DNA of 64,000 bases from the NCBI RefSeq assembly GCF_022919215.1, contig NZ_CP095046.1, forward strand, positions 744,001 to 808,000. Direction: 5' to 3'. This DNA is from Hymenobacter cellulosilyticus. GTDB taxonomy: Bacteria; Bacteroidota; Bacteroidia; Cytophagales; Hymenobacteraceae. The first letter of the stretch is position 1, and every line of letters begins with the position of its first letter. The position numbers were made by a program, and so were the translations under genes. Shown here in pieces: positions 30,401-39,726 of the stretch. The notes under the pieces were generated by a model, which searched no databases, was not told the origin of the DNA, and worked only from the letters and a program-made list of their open reading frames with translations.

Positions 30401-32639
30401 TCACAATGACTACCCGCCGACCCGAGAACGTGCCGTTGAGGGAGTTCAAGTCCGAGCCGCTGATGTTGGCCGACAAGTCGCCCTGAATGCGCAAGTCGCC
30501 GCCGGTGTAGAAGCCTAGGGCGGTGAGGTTGGCTCCGCGCAGGTTGAGGCGGTCCACGGTGTAAGTCGGGTTGTTGGCGTCGCGCAGGTTCACGGTAGCC
30601 AGCAGGTCCAGGTTCAGGTTGGGGTCCTGGCTGCTGCGGGCATCCACCTTGTAAATTTGCCGGTCAATGTCCACGTTGGCTGTAATACCGCGGTAGTTGT
30701 AGCCATTGTACTGGGCGCTCTGCACGTTGGCGACCAGCTTGCCCCGCATCTGAGCCGGGTCGAGGCCGCGGGCGTTGAGGCGGCCCGAGGCAGTGATTTT
30801 CCCAATAGTAGGGTCGCGCAGAAACTTGCCCACGTCGAGGCCCTGGGTGGTGAAGGTGGCATTGATGGGCTCAGCTCCTTTCGGGCCTTCGCCCATGTCC
30901 ACTTTGGCCGTGGCGTTGCCGAAGGAAGTGGTGGCCCGCAGGTTGGCATCGAAAATCTGGGCCGTGGGCCGACCTTTAAACGTGCCGGCCACCGTCATGC
31001 GGCCGGGCAGGCGGTACTCGGCCGGAATCGTGCCCTTGGGCAGCAGGCTCTTAATATCGGCGTCGGAAGTCGTGAACTGGGCAATGTTCAGGTCGGTGTA
31101 CAGGCGACGGTCCGTTTCGGGCAAGCCCACAATCCGGCCGCTGGCCCGCACTACCGTGTTGCGGAAGCCCACAAACTCCAGGTTTTGAATCCGCATGTCA
31201 CCCACACGCCCACTCACACGGCCGCTCACAAGCACCGACTGACTCGGGCCGGTATTGAACGGGGCCGTTCCTGCCAGGTCGGGAGCTAAATACAGGATGT
31301 CGCGGAAGCCCAGGCGTACGTTGCGCAGGTCACCTTCGATGCCTAGGTTGGGCAGCTGCTTGGTGTCGGCCAGCGCGTCGAGACTCTTGTAGCGCATGGC
31401 CAGGGTCTGGCGGATGCGGGTGTGGGGCGTTTGCAGGTCGAGGTTATCCAGGCGGGTCTGCACCGAGTCGAAGACCACGTCGGCCGTGGCGCTCTGCACC
31501 TGAAAGCCGCTTTTCTCCTTGCCGGCCAGGTTCACGATACGGCCGGTGGTGCTATTTTCGGAGTACGACAGGTTCTCCGTGTTGAGCACCAGGTCCGTGA
31601 ACTTGAGGTGGTTGTAGTCCATGCCGGGCACGCGGCTGCGCAGCTTGGGCTGGTTGAAGTTGTCGAAAGCTACATCCACCCCGCTGATGTCGGACTTTTT
31701 CAAGGTCACAACCCAGCTGGTAGCCGAGCCCGTGGCTTTTTCCACCGATTCGTTCAGGTCGCGCACGGCTTCGGCCGGGTTTACCACCCGCTGCTCTACC
31801 GGCACGTTTTCGTTCTGGGCGTAGGCAAACGAGGTATTGCGCAGCCGCAACGTGTTCAAATCCACGCGGGAACGAATCAAATCAATGTTTTCGGCCGTGG
31901 CTTCCGCCTCCCCAATGCGGGTGCTGATAAACTGAGCCGCCACGTTGTTGCGGTACACCAGGCTCACGTTGTTCAGCGCGGCGCTATTCAGCCCCAGGGT
32001 CGTTGTCAGGGGCTCCGAAGGGGTATCCGGCGGCACCTTGCTTTGCACAATCCCGATGCTGGTATTCTTCAGCGCGGCCGTGTTGATGCGGTAAATCGAC
32101 TTGTCCACGTCTACTTCATCCATCGTGACGGCTAGGTCGCCTACTTTGGTACGGATGTCGTTGCCGTCGACCTGGTCCTGGTAGGTCAGGAAGATGTTGG
32201 ACAGGTGCAGGTCGCCGATATTATACTTAAAGCCGCCGGTGGAGTCTACGGGGGCAGTAGTCGTAGTGTCGCCGGTGGCAAAGGCGGCCACGATGAAGTC
32301 GTAGTTCGACACGCTGTCGGGCTCGGTGCGCTTGATGTGCAGCGTACCATCGTTGAGCTCCAATGACTTCACGTTGATCTGCGACTTGGTCAAAGCCCAC
32401 AAATCCAGGTTTACGCCCAGGTGGCCCACGGACAGCAGGGTATCCCGCTGCTGGTCTTCCAGATAGACGTTGTCGAAGGAAATGGCATTGCGGAAGTCGG
32501 TGCGGAATTTTCCGATGCGGACTTCCGTGCCCAGCTTATCCCGCAGGTAGCCCTCGGCCTTGCGGGCCACGAAGTCCTGCGTCGCGGGAAATTGCAAAGC
32601 CACCACGGCCACAATTACCAGCAGTAGCACAAAGGCCAC
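27498..32639 (-). CDS. tamB: TamB, AsmA-like translocation and assembly module protein
   Basis: A very large (about 1713-residue) inner-membrane-anchored, beta-rich periplasmic protein. One N-terminal hydrophobic helix is followed by an AsmA-type start (VARKAEGYLRDKLGTEVRIGKF), long repetitive beta strands forming the presumed bridge, and the C-terminal TamB/DUF490 domain (about residues 1250-1640; GTITLNGRLDVTEGKYAMSLYD, PVIGFDIKLPE, QLNNLTGSYLSNLGVELGVNSY). No ATG is available at the N-terminus. I give the GTG at 32639, but the same frame stays open upstream and adds RRALYAILGLV to the membrane helix, so the real start is probably earlier or hidden by a sequence error. tamL follows 38 bp downstream in the same operon. 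Confidence 0.9.
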   Translation of the reverse strand: MAFVLLLVIVAVVALQFPATQDFVARKAEGYLRDKLGTEVRIGKFRTDFRNAISFDNVYLEDQQRDTLLSVGHLGVNLDLWALTKSQINVKSLELNDGTLHIKRTEPDSVSNYDFIVAAFATGDTTTTAPVDSTGGFKYNIGDLHLSNIFLTYQDQVDGNDIRTKVGDLAVTMDEVDVDKSIYRINTAALKNTSIGIVQSKVPPDTPSEPLTTTLGLNSAALNNVSLVYRNNVAAQFISTRIGEAEATAENIDLIRSRVDLNTLRLRNTSFAYAQNENVPVEQRVVNPAEAVRDLNESVEKATGSATSWVVTLKKSDISGVDVAFDNFNQPKLRSRVPGMDYNHLKFTDLVLNTENLSYSENSTTGRIVNLAGKEKSGFQVQSATADVVFDSVQTRLDNLDLQTPHTRIRQTLAMRYKSLDALADTKQLPNLGIEGDLRNVRLGFRDILYLAPDLAGTAPFNTGPSQSVLVSGRVSGRVGDMRIQNLEFVGFRNTVVRASGRIVGLPETDRRLYTDLNIAQFTTSDADIKSLLPKGTIPAEYRLPGRMTVAGTFKGRPTAQIFDANLRATTSFGNATAKVDMGEGPKGAEPINATFTTQGLDVGKFLRDPTIGKITASGRLNARGLDPAQMRGKLVANVQSAQYNGYNYRGITANVDIDRQIYKVDARSSQDPNLNLDLLATVNLRDANNPTYTVDRLNLRGANLTALGFYTGGDLRIQGDLSANISGSDLNSLNGTFSGRRVVIVKDNQPFALDSLSGRILQRPGRTEVDFASNVLDATLRGNTRLGDLALELQRHIDRYFDLPGVRYTASNVYRQFTFDANLKNPKIATQLVPGLKQLSPFKLTGSYDSRAANLTVNSRIPLIVYDAYRLDSLRLNVSSDPQKLDYALRLRQASQDTSLRLPNPSLTGSIANNKVGTNLRIAESDSVQRLNVAGVLQVFNQGGAYAFSFGPNLVLDNQKWEVAPDNEVRYTTATGAIFARNVRLSQGNQVLALQTLPGAQYPLQATITNFDLNGLAKAGGMPDSMVAGTINGQAVAFSIGQPRQAFTADLALTSFAYNKALVGDVTLKATNPTPDRFNVDARLTNATGTDVRAVGYYLATPPSPIQFAITVNRLDIKTAEVFSAGQLRESVGGITGNLAVSGTVSQPVIRGAITTTPDAGFTVSQLGAPYRLPSQTVNFSEQGLTFDNFTVLDSVGNKAVASGTVFTRNYIDDYRFNLNVVTDKFLAIQSSQRDNPLFYGKLVVDSDTRITGNMLLPVVRTRAIVAEGSDLKVAVPNDEAGQVSGEGIVQFVDLSAPIDTALARQIAQDTVKTASGYDITATVTVNDNTPFTIIIDQASGDNLQVRAAGTLRTAIDPSGTITLNGRLDVTEGKYAMSLYDLASREFDIAKGSTISWTGDPYNAQLNVSAIYNVKAPPAELLAAQGLADETLQAVGRNQLPFQVYLNVTGELLKPVIGFDIKLPESARSELRGPIEARLAQLRQPSDETELNKQVFSLLVLNRFMSQDPFKSSSGSLVANQLRGSASQVLTQQLNNLTGSYLSNLGVELGVNSYADYSSGAEKTRTDLNVAVRRQLLNNRLTVRLGTDVPLGGGSQASTGQNSGGVSSFAGDVSVEYNVLANGRIRLRAFRNNAYGDIDGQFVRTGASLIFQRDYRDLADLFKGIDDVVKEEVKQERRQRRREKKTAPDSTQTPGVLTRRDSVRASKATTRR

Positions 32640-33017
32640 TAACCCTAGAATGGCATATAGGGCGCGGCGGGCGTAAGTAGGTAGAGAGTTGATGGCGCAA
32701 AAAGAGTATAAGGTCCGCCCGTCCCAACGAAAAAAGCGCCCCGGGGTTGGCTTTTATCTGCCACGGGTCGGCGGTGTTTACCGAAAGCCCAGCCCTATAA
32801 CATATACTTTTTCAGATAAAGAAAATTATCTGAAAATCAGCCGAACTCTTCCCAAACCCCTATAAGCCTTAAATTCCTGTATTTATGAGAATTAACCAGC
32901 TGCAAGCACCTGCTTAGGAGCGTAATTAACTACGCAACTAATCAATTACTCCCGGAGAGTGAAAACTTACTCCGCCACTCTATTATCTTTCGCCTCCAAT
33001 TCGATTTCCACCCTCCC
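32640..33017. other. Divergent intergenic region between tamB and malQ
   Basis: 378 bp, including up to 80 bp that may belong to the tamB N-terminus. The part from about 32790 to 32960 is strongly AT-rich and should hold both promoters. No clear hairpin or operator was seen. Confidence 0.4.
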
Positions 33018-35765
33018 ATGATTCTTCGTTTTACCCTGCCCTTCCACACTACCTGGGGCCAGCGGCTGGTAGTATGCGGCTCCGAACCCAGCCTGGGTTC
33101 CTGGAACCTGGCCCAGGCCCTGAACCTGCATTACAGCCCGGCTTCCGGCATCTGGAGCCACGAAATCAGCCTGCCCGACGACCAGGCCGGCACGGTAGAG
33201 TACAAGTACATTCTGCTGGACGAGCGCACCGGCAACGAAGACTGGGAGTGGGGTGCCAACCGCCGGGTAGAGTACGACGGCCGGCAGTTTAGCCGCATCG
33301 TGCAGGAAGACTACTGGCGGGCCGCGGCCCAGCCCGAAAATGAACTGCACACCGCCGCCTTTACCCAGGCCCTGATGCGCCGCCCGGCCCGGCCTGCCAG
33401 TAAAGCCGCCGCGGCCACCAAGCCCGCCGCCCGCTTGGCCGATTCCGTTGTGCGCTTCCAGCTGGTAGCGCCCCGCGTCGATTCCGACCATCTGCTCTGC
33501 GTGCTCGGCTCCGACCCGGCCCTGGGCGCCTGGGATGCCCGCAAGGCCGTTCTGCTTTCCGACACCAGCTACCCGACCTGGACTGCGGATGTGGCTCTGG
33601 AACACCCCGAGCGCACCACGCAGTATAAGTATGGCATCTGGGACCCGCGGGAAAAGAAAATCTTGCACCTGGAAGCCGGCGACGACCGGGTGATTTCGCC
33701 CTCGGCCGACCGCAAAACGCTGCGAGTGCGGGCCGATGAAGGCTTCCGCTACCCTACCGGCCATTGGCGCGGGGCGGGCGTAGCCCTGCCCGTGTTTGCC
33801 CTGCGCAGCCGCCGCGGCCTGGGCGTGGGCGAGTTCCCCGATTTGAAGCTGCTCATCGACTGGGCGGCCAGCACCGGCCTGAAGATGGTGCAGATTCTGC
33901 CCATCAATGACACTACGGCTACGCACACCTGGGTTGATTCCTACCCCTACGCGGCCATTTCGGTGTTTGCCCTGCACCCGCAGTACCTGAACCTGGATGA
34001 AATTGCCGAGTTCCGGGAAGCTGCCGACCGTCAGGAGCTCGAGAAGCTGCGCGACGAGTTCAACGAGCTCGACTTCGTGGACTACGAGCCGGTAATGAAG
34101 GCCAAGTGGCAGTTTATCAAGACGCTGTACCAGCAGGAGAAAGCCGCCTTCCTGGCCGACCCCGAGTTTCAGGCTTTCCGCGAGGAGCAGAAAAGCTGGC
34201 TAGTGCCCTACGCGGCCTTCTCCGCGCTCCGGGACCGGTTCCACACCGCCGACTTCTCGCAGTGGCCCGCCGAGTTTCAAACGCCCCAGAATCTGGATGA
34301 GCTGACGGCCGAAACCCAGCCCGACTTCGACGAGTTTGGCCTGCACTTCTTTACTCAGTTCCACCTCGATAAGCAGTTGCGTGAGGCCGTGGAGTATGCC
34401 CGCCAGAGCGGCGTAGTGATGAAAGGCGACCTGCCTATCGGTATTTACCGCCACTCGGCCGACGCCTGGACCCAGCCCGAGCTCTACCACATGGACCAGC
34501 AGGCCGGCGCTCCGCCGGACGACTTCTCGACCACCGGCCAGAACTGGCGCTTTCCGACCTACAACTGGGAACGGATGGCTGAGGATGGCTACCTGTGGTG
34601 GAAGCAGCGCATGAGTCACCTGGCCCGCTACTTCGACGCGCTGCGCATCGACCATATTCTGGGCTTTTTCCGCATCTGGGAAATGCCTGGTCACTCTGTG
34701 GAAGGCTTGCTGGGTCACTTCTCCCCTGCTCTGCCCCTGCACCGCCACGAAATCGAGCAGCGCCTGGGCTGGTTCGACCACGGCCGCCTGTGTGAGCCCT
34801 ACATCCGCTGGCACATCCTGACCGACATCTTCAAGGAGCAGGCCGAGGCGGTGAAAAACGAATTCCTGGACGAGGCCAGCTTCGGCGTGTTTCACCTGAA
34901 GGAGACGGTGCGCACCCAGCGCCAGATTGAGGCTTTGTTTGAGCAGAAGCTGGCCGCCGACCCACACAATTCAGAGCACTACGTGTGGCTGCGCACCAGC
35001 CTCTACAAGCTGGTCAACGAGGTACTGTTTGTGCCCGCCGAGCAGGCCGACTTCTACCACCCGCGCATCACGCTGCCCAAAACCTACTCGTTTCGGGAGT
35101 TGGATGAGCCGAGCCGTCACCGCCTCCACGACCTCTACAACGACTTTTTCTACCGTCGGCATGAGGAGTTCTGGCGCGACCAGGGCATGGTGAAGCTGCC
35201 GGCTGTGCGCTACGCCACCAACATGCTCATCTGCGGCGAAGACCTGGGCATGGTGCCCGAGTCGGTGCCGGGCGTGATGAAGGCGCTGGGTATTCTGGGC
35301 CTCAACATCCAGCGCATGCCCTCCGACCCTAGCGTAGAGTTTGGCCACCCCAACGCGGCGCCCTACCTGTCGGTGGTAAGCCCCGGTTCCCACGATATGA
35401 GCACCGTGCGCGGCTGGTGGGAAGAAGACCCTATCCGGACCCAGCGCTTCTTCGAAAACACCCTGGGCCACTGGGGCGAGGCAGCTCCGTACTACTGTGA
35501 GCCCTGGGTGGCCCGCGAAATTACGGCTCAGCACCTGCACTCCCCGGCCATGTGGGCCGTGTTTCCGCTGCAGGATTTGCTGGCCATGGATGCCGATCTG
35601 CGCCGCGCCAACCCGCTCGACGAGCAGATCAACGTACCCAGCAACCCGACCCACTTCTGGAAGTATCGCCTCCACCTCAACCTGGAAGATCTGGTGCAGG
35701 AAGTGGGCTTCAACCACGAGGTTCAGCAGCTGGTTATCAAGAGCCACCGCCTGCAGGTATACTAA
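33018..35765 (+). CDS. malQ: 4-alpha-glucanotransferase with two N-terminal starch-binding domains
   Basis: A GH77 amylomaltase of 915 residues. It transfers alpha-1,4-glucan segments between maltodextrins in the cytoplasm. Two CBM20 domains come first: about residues 1-100 (VVCGSEPSLGSWN) and 140-245 (LLCVLGSDPALGAWDARKAV), as in the DPE2-type enzymes. The GH77 barrel follows, with the nucleophile aspartate in LRIDHILGFFRIW (about residue 544), the acid/base glutamate in ICGEDLGMVPESV (about 739) and the third carboxylate in SPGSHDMSTVRGWW (about 791). There is no signal peptide. It stands alone and ends at a strong terminator. Confidence 0.95.
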   Translation: MILRFTLPFHTTWGQRLVVCGSEPSLGSWNLAQALNLHYSPASGIWSHEISLPDDQAGTVEYKYILLDERTGNEDWEWGANRRVEYDGRQFSRIVQEDYWRAAAQPENELHTAAFTQALMRRPARPASKAAAATKPAARLADSVVRFQLVAPRVDSDHLLCVLGSDPALGAWDARKAVLLSDTSYPTWTADVALEHPERTTQYKYGIWDPREKKILHLEAGDDRVISPSADRKTLRVRADEGFRYPTGHWRGAGVALPVFALRSRRGLGVGEFPDLKLLIDWAASTGLKMVQILPINDTTATHTWVDSYPYAAISVFALHPQYLNLDEIAEFREAADRQELEKLRDEFNELDFVDYEPVMKAKWQFIKTLYQQEKAAFLADPEFQAFREEQKSWLVPYAAFSALRDRFHTADFSQWPAEFQTPQNLDELTAETQPDFDEFGLHFFTQFHLDKQLREAVEYARQSGVVMKGDLPIGIYRHSADAWTQPELYHMDQQAGAPPDDFSTTGQNWRFPTYNWERMAEDGYLWWKQRMSHLARYFDALRIDHILGFFRIWEMPGHSVEGLLGHFSPALPLHRHEIEQRLGWFDHGRLCEPYIRWHILTDIFKEQAEAVKNEFLDEASFGVFHLKETVRTQRQIEALFEQKLAADPHNSEHYVWLRTSLYKLVNEVLFVPAEQADFYHPRITLPKTYSFRELDEPSRHRLHDLYNDFFYRRHEEFWRDQGMVKLPAVRYATNMLICGEDLGMVPESVPGVMKALGILGLNIQRMPSDPSVEFGHPNAAPYLSVVSPGSHDMSTVRGWWEEDPIRTQRFFENTLGHWGEAAPYYCEPWVAREITAQHLHSPAMWAVFPLQDLLAMDADLRRANPLDEQINVPSNPTHFWKYRLHLNLEDLVQEVGFNHEVQQLVIKSHRLQVY

Positions 35766-35806
35766 TGGTTTCGGCCCGCCTGGGCTTGTTTCCGGGGCTA
35801 TATCAG

Positions 35807-35835
35807 AACGGTTTCATCGTCATGATGAAACCGTT
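35807..35835 (+). terminator. Terminator after malQ
   Basis: A perfect 12-bp stem (35807-35818 with 35824-35835), loop of 5, followed by a run of seven T (35834-35840). Confidence 0.9.
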
Positions 35836-36040
35836 TTTTTGTGCCCGCCGGCTCCCGAATTAGTGGCAAAAGGAGAAAGCCTATTGACGAACTGCAGGGC
35901 GAAGTCCAGTTTGATTTTAAACGGCTATATAGGATTTTATCTAAGTTGGCACTTTAGGTCATTCAGCAAGCACATACCCTCATTCAGCGAGTTAATCAGG
36001 ATACTTAGCAAAAATTTCAGACCTTAGCAGTATTGGACTT

Positions 36041-36048
36041 TATGTTTG
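36041..36048 (+). promoter_or_regulatory. Candidate Bacteroidota -7 element upstream of the type IX cargo gene
   Basis: TATGTTTG fits the TAnnTTTG consensus of the primary Bacteroidota sigma factor. A TTTC sequence about 22 bp upstream could be a weak -33 box. If used, it leaves a leader of roughly 235 nt before the ATG at 36289. Confidence 0.35.
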
Positions 36049-36114
36049 TAGCGCGAAACTCACCTGTGTCAGCTTCTTTCCTAAATCCGGCGCTATTCAC
36101 GTTTCGTAAGCTTT

Positions 36115-36131
36115 GCTTAGTTCAACTAAGC
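36115..36131. promoter_or_regulatory. 17-bp perfect palindrome in the leader
   Basis: GCTTAGTT, one central base, AACTAAGC. It is operator-like and lies between the candidate promoter and the start codon of the type IX cargo gene. The 453-bp non-coding stretch 35836-36288 holds no gene that I can support. Confidence 0.4.
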
Positions 36132-36211
36132 TTGTAAGTGTACAAACTGGGTTTAATACCTAGCCAACTGCCATCAACTTCCAACGCCTTGACTTTTTGA
36201 GCTTTGTCAAA

Positions 36212-36228
36212 AACACAGTGACTGTGTT
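36212..36228. promoter_or_regulatory. Second palindrome in the leader, followed by a T run
   Basis: AACACAG, TGA, CTGTGTT: a perfect 7-bp dyad with a 3-bp centre, followed by GCTTTTTT. It could be an operator, a protein-bound leader hairpin or a weak attenuator about 60 bp before the start codon. Confidence 0.4.
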
Positions 36229-36288
36229 GCTTTTTTCAGTCAGCAAGGCCTGCATTTTATCAGCATTTTCACAATTCCTCTTTACTAC

Positions 36289-39200
36289 ATGAAAACAACC
36301 TTACGATTAGCACTTTCGCTGCTAGCCGGGCTACTAGGAGGGTATTCCCCTGCTTGGGCTGAAGGGTCCAAAAACCTGACTCCGGGCACCAATAACTTGG
36401 CCTTGACCGCTGCTGATAATGACCGGTGCGGCTACCTGGTGCATAACTCCGACTCCGAGTCGGGTGGGGTAGACATATCCTACGGCTTTCTCAAGCCAGC
36501 TAGCTGGGTAAGCCCCTTGGGTGCACCCTTCAGCCCGGACTATCGGCTCTTCATTCGTCTGCAGCCTGGCGAGAAGCTGTCGTATGGGGTACAAAGAGCC
36601 AACGACGTGAACTTTACCACCAGTAACTATAAGGACCTGGTTTTGACGTTGCGCTATGGCACCGGTGAGGGCACTATTGTTAAGCAGAATACGCTTACGC
36701 GCAATGCCACTACCAGCTACTTGCTGAACACAAACCAGCCAGGCGTTATTGATGACTACGCCCAGGCAGCCGCTGGCCCATTGCCCGCTGCCGGTGGGTA
36801 CGATCCGCTTACATACACCAACAACACTGGTACTGCCCAAGACTTCTTCATTGAGTTTACCCAGGTAGGCGAATTCACTGACGCTGGAAGCCAGCCGGGC
36901 TTCAACGACCTCAGAACGAAAAATACGGCTTTTACGAACGGAGCAACGGCTACCGGTAACCGCATCTTCAGCACCTACAATCTGTGGGACTTTACCGTAA
37001 CGGGCACCGACAACCAGGTTAAGAACGGGCGTCTGTTCAGCAAAGCCTGGTCGTTCTCCTCTTTGGCACCAGCGAACTTACTGTCTAGCAAATTCACGCT
37101 CTACCCCCTGGTAGAAAGCCGTGCTACTGCTAACAGCTACTATGTAAAGGCCATTGAGCTGGCGGGCCTGCGCCCCTATGCCTTCTTCTTCGTTACAAAT
37201 GAGTTTGGCTCCACAGCTGCTACTGGCCGTACTACCGTAGCCGATCGGCGCAAAAGTCAGGTTAATAATACCGCCTACGCACAGTATCCTAGCTTCGTGA
37301 ACGACCCGGACCCGACCATATGGCCCAGCGCTACCGTTCCTACAGCATCTATCACCCCACAGCCTTACTGCCGCAGTGGCAATACGGAGGTAGCCTTTAC
37401 CACCTCCTCTTCCGAAACCGGCCGCTTTGATATCAATATCACCTACGGCGGCAACACCCGCACGCTGACGACTGATGTAGTCGCTGGCTCATCGGCTACC
37501 GTCATCTGGGACGGCTTGGTAAACGGCACGCGCGTACCAGCAGGTCAGACCATCAACTACAACTTTACAAACCGGGGAGCCCCCGTCAATTTCCCTCTGT
37601 ACGACGCGGAAAACAACGAGGGCGGCTTTGTGGTCCGTAACGTTCGGCCCTCGGCGGCTGGCGCCGATGCGTTGTACTGGGATGACACTAACATTGCCGC
37701 GCTGGGTACCAGTAGTTTGAACGGCACCATTAGCCCGGCACACGGCTGGGGCAACGGTGGCACGGGCACTCCCGGTAACGCTGCAACGGTAAATACGTGG
37801 ACTTACGGCTTTGTAAGCGCAGCCAACAACCTCACCTACACCACCGTGAACGTCTGCGACAACGACGGTGACGGCATCACGGATAACGTTGATATCGACG
37901 ACGACAACGACGGTATTCCCGACACTGTAGAAGCTATGTCTGGCACCACTAGCGTTGACCCTAGCGCCTTTGCCGATGCAGCCTCGCCTATTCGCTACCT
38001 GGACGTAGACTATGTACACCCAATTTTCGGGGCGTTCAGAGACCTGGACAACGACGGTGTCAACGATATCTTTGATACAGACATGGACGGAATTCCGAAC
38101 CAGTTTGATCTAGACTCGGATAACGACGGGTTAACGGACTCCTTTGAAGCTGGCCTCACTGCCCTTACCTGGGCTGGTACCGGTACTGCTACTGGCACTA
38201 CCAGCGGTTACTCAGCCGCACTGGGACGTTTTACAAATACACTGGGCACTCTTGCAAACGCTGTAGGCACCAATGGCTTACCAAACGCGGTTGAGAACCG
38301 TGGCACTGTTGTAGGCAACGCCAGCACGGGAGGTACTGAGACCAATACGGTACGTTATACAATGGTTGACAGCGACGCCGACTCCTTCACGGCCAACAGC
38401 CAGACGGTATCGAACTACAACTTCCTGGACCTTGATTCAGACAACGACGGTATTTCCGACGAGATAGAAGCTCTGACTACGGCAATTTACGCCACTCGTA
38501 AAGCCCAAGCCAATTTCAACACGGACACTGACAGAGACGGTATCCGGGATGCCTACGATGGCAACGCAACCAATGGCAACTCCATTACTACCCGGACCGA
38601 TACCGATAACGATGGTACGCCCGATATGTTTGATACCGACTCCGACGGCGATAATGCCGGCAAGTCGGGTCAGGCAATCTACTTGCAGACAGCCGACTGG
38701 ACTGAAGGCTTTGATGTAGACGGCGATGGTAAAGCAGGTGATGAGATTGTAGCTTTGGCTCGTTTGTTCAGCACCAATAACCCCAGCAAAGGAAACTACT
38801 ATGCCATTTCGACTAAAGGCAACGGCTATGGTGAAACCACCCTCTCAGCCTTCCTGCAGGACGATAACGGCAATGGCATTCCTAATTTCTTAGAGCCGGG
38901 CAGCGCTTATTACCACGACGACAACTTCAACGGCTTGGTCGACATATATGATCCGGCTTACGGCGGCAGCTCTTCTGCTGCTCCAAGACCCGCTGGCGGC
39001 ACGGAAGCCAGCTTCCGGACCAATACGGTACAGGTGCCCCTGCCCGTAGAGCTCACCACCTTCACGGCCACGGCCGTAGGGCAGAGCGCCCGGTTGACTT
39101 GGGCTACGGCCTCGGAGAAAAACAACGCGTACTTCATCGTAGAGCGCGCCTATGGCGGCCTGGACTTCACCTCTATTGGAACGGTAAAAGGTGCTGTCAC

Positions 39201-39594
39201 TACCCAGAAAGCCCAAAGCTACAGCTTCACCGACGCCGGCATCGGCGCCAAAAACCTGGGCACGATTTACTACCGCCTCAAGCAGGTCGACACCGACGGC
39301 ACGGAAGTTCTGGCCGGCCCGGTACGCACTGTACTATTTGGTGGCGTGAAAGAAGTTACGGCCGCGCTGTACCCGAACCCAGCTGTTAATGACACCCAGC
39401 TCGACCTGAGCAGCCTGCCCGCCGGCAGCTACCAGGTATCGATTGTGGACGTTACCGGCCGCACGCTGGCTTCGGATACCTACGCGGGTGGCACGCAGCA
39501 CTCGTTCGCCGTGCGCAGCCTCAAGCCAGGCTCTTACCTGGTTGTGATTCGCGGCAACAACGTGAAAATCACGAAGCGCCTGGTGAAGAACTAA
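36289..39594 (+). CDS. Type IX-secreted surface protein with calcium-binding repeats
   Basis: An 1101-residue exported protein. A signal peptide (about residues 1-24) precedes a beta-rich region of unknown fold. From about residue 525 come thrombospondin type 3-like calcium-binding repeats, such as NDGDGITDNVDIDDDNDGIPD's core DxDxDGxxD pattern, in four clusters to about residue 890. A fibronectin-like stretch (VELTTFTATAVGQSARLTW) follows, and the final 80 residues are a type IX secretion sorting domain (ALYPNPAVND, LSSLPAGSYQVSIVDVTGR, GSYLVVIRG, KRLVKN). It should be secreted through the Por machinery and attached to the cell surface. Ligand or enzymatic role unknown. It is a single gene with a long leader and its own terminator. 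Confidence 0.88.
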   Translation: MKTTLRLALSLLAGLLGGYSPAWAEGSKNLTPGTNNLALTAADNDRCGYLVHNSDSESGGVDISYGFLKPASWVSPLGAPFSPDYRLFIRLQPGEKLSYGVQRANDVNFTTSNYKDLVLTLRYGTGEGTIVKQNTLTRNATTSYLLNTNQPGVIDDYAQAAAGPLPAAGGYDPLTYTNNTGTAQDFFIEFTQVGEFTDAGSQPGFNDLRTKNTAFTNGATATGNRIFSTYNLWDFTVTGTDNQVKNGRLFSKAWSFSSLAPANLLSSKFTLYPLVESRATANSYYVKAIELAGLRPYAFFFVTNEFGSTAATGRTTVADRRKSQVNNTAYAQYPSFVNDPDPTIWPSATVPTASITPQPYCRSGNTEVAFTTSSSETGRFDINITYGGNTRTLTTDVVAGSSATVIWDGLVNGTRVPAGQTINYNFTNRGAPVNFPLYDAENNEGGFVVRNVRPSAAGADALYWDDTNIAALGTSSLNGTISPAHGWGNGGTGTPGNAATVNTWTYGFVSAANNLTYTTVNVCDNDGDGITDNVDIDDDNDGIPDTVEAMSGTTSVDPSAFADAASPIRYLDVDYVHPIFGAFRDLDNDGVNDIFDTDMDGIPNQFDLDSDNDGLTDSFEAGLTALTWAGTGTATGTTSGYSAALGRFTNTLGTLANAVGTNGLPNAVENRGTVVGNASTGGTETNTVRYTMVDSDADSFTANSQTVSNYNFLDLDSDNDGISDEIEALTTAIYATRKAQANFNTDTDRDGIRDAYDGNATNGNSITTRTDTDNDGTPDMFDTDSDGDNAGKSGQAIYLQTADWTEGFDVDGDGKAGDEIVALARLFSTNNPSKGNYYAISTKGNGYGETTLSAFLQDDNGNGIPNFLEPGSAYYHDDNFNGLVDIYDPAYGGSSSAAPRPAGGTEASFRTNTVQVPLPVELTTFTATAVGQSARLTWATASEKNNAYFIVERAYGGLDFTSIGTVKGAVTTQKAQSYSFTDAGIGAKNLGTIYYRLKQVDTDGTEVLAGPVRTVLFGGVKEVTAALYPNPAVNDTQLDLSSLPAGSYQVSIVDVTGRTLASDTYAGGTQHSFAVRSLKPGSYLVVIRGNNVKITKRLVKN

Positions 39595-39613
39595 GCTTCG
39601 CCAGCATTCCTTG

Positions 39614-39643
39614 AAAAAGCCTCTCCGCAAGGAGAGGCTTTTT
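39614..39643 (+). terminator. Terminator after the type IX cargo gene
   Basis: A perfect 13-bp stem (39614-39626 with 39631-39643) with loop GCAA and terminal T run, 20 bp after the stop codon. Confidence 0.9.
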
Positions 39644-39726
39644 TGTGTCCTATCCCCAGCTGCTGCAGGCTCGACACCAACCGAAAGGCCGGTTTTGGGG
39701 TATAGAGAAGCTACACTTCTGAGCGT

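Noticed and set aside
37861..38960. Short repeated GAC/AAC-rich words as a CRISPR or tandem DNA repeat
   Set aside because: They encode the DxDxDGxxD calcium-binding repeats of the type IX cargo protein; spacing is irregular and in frame.
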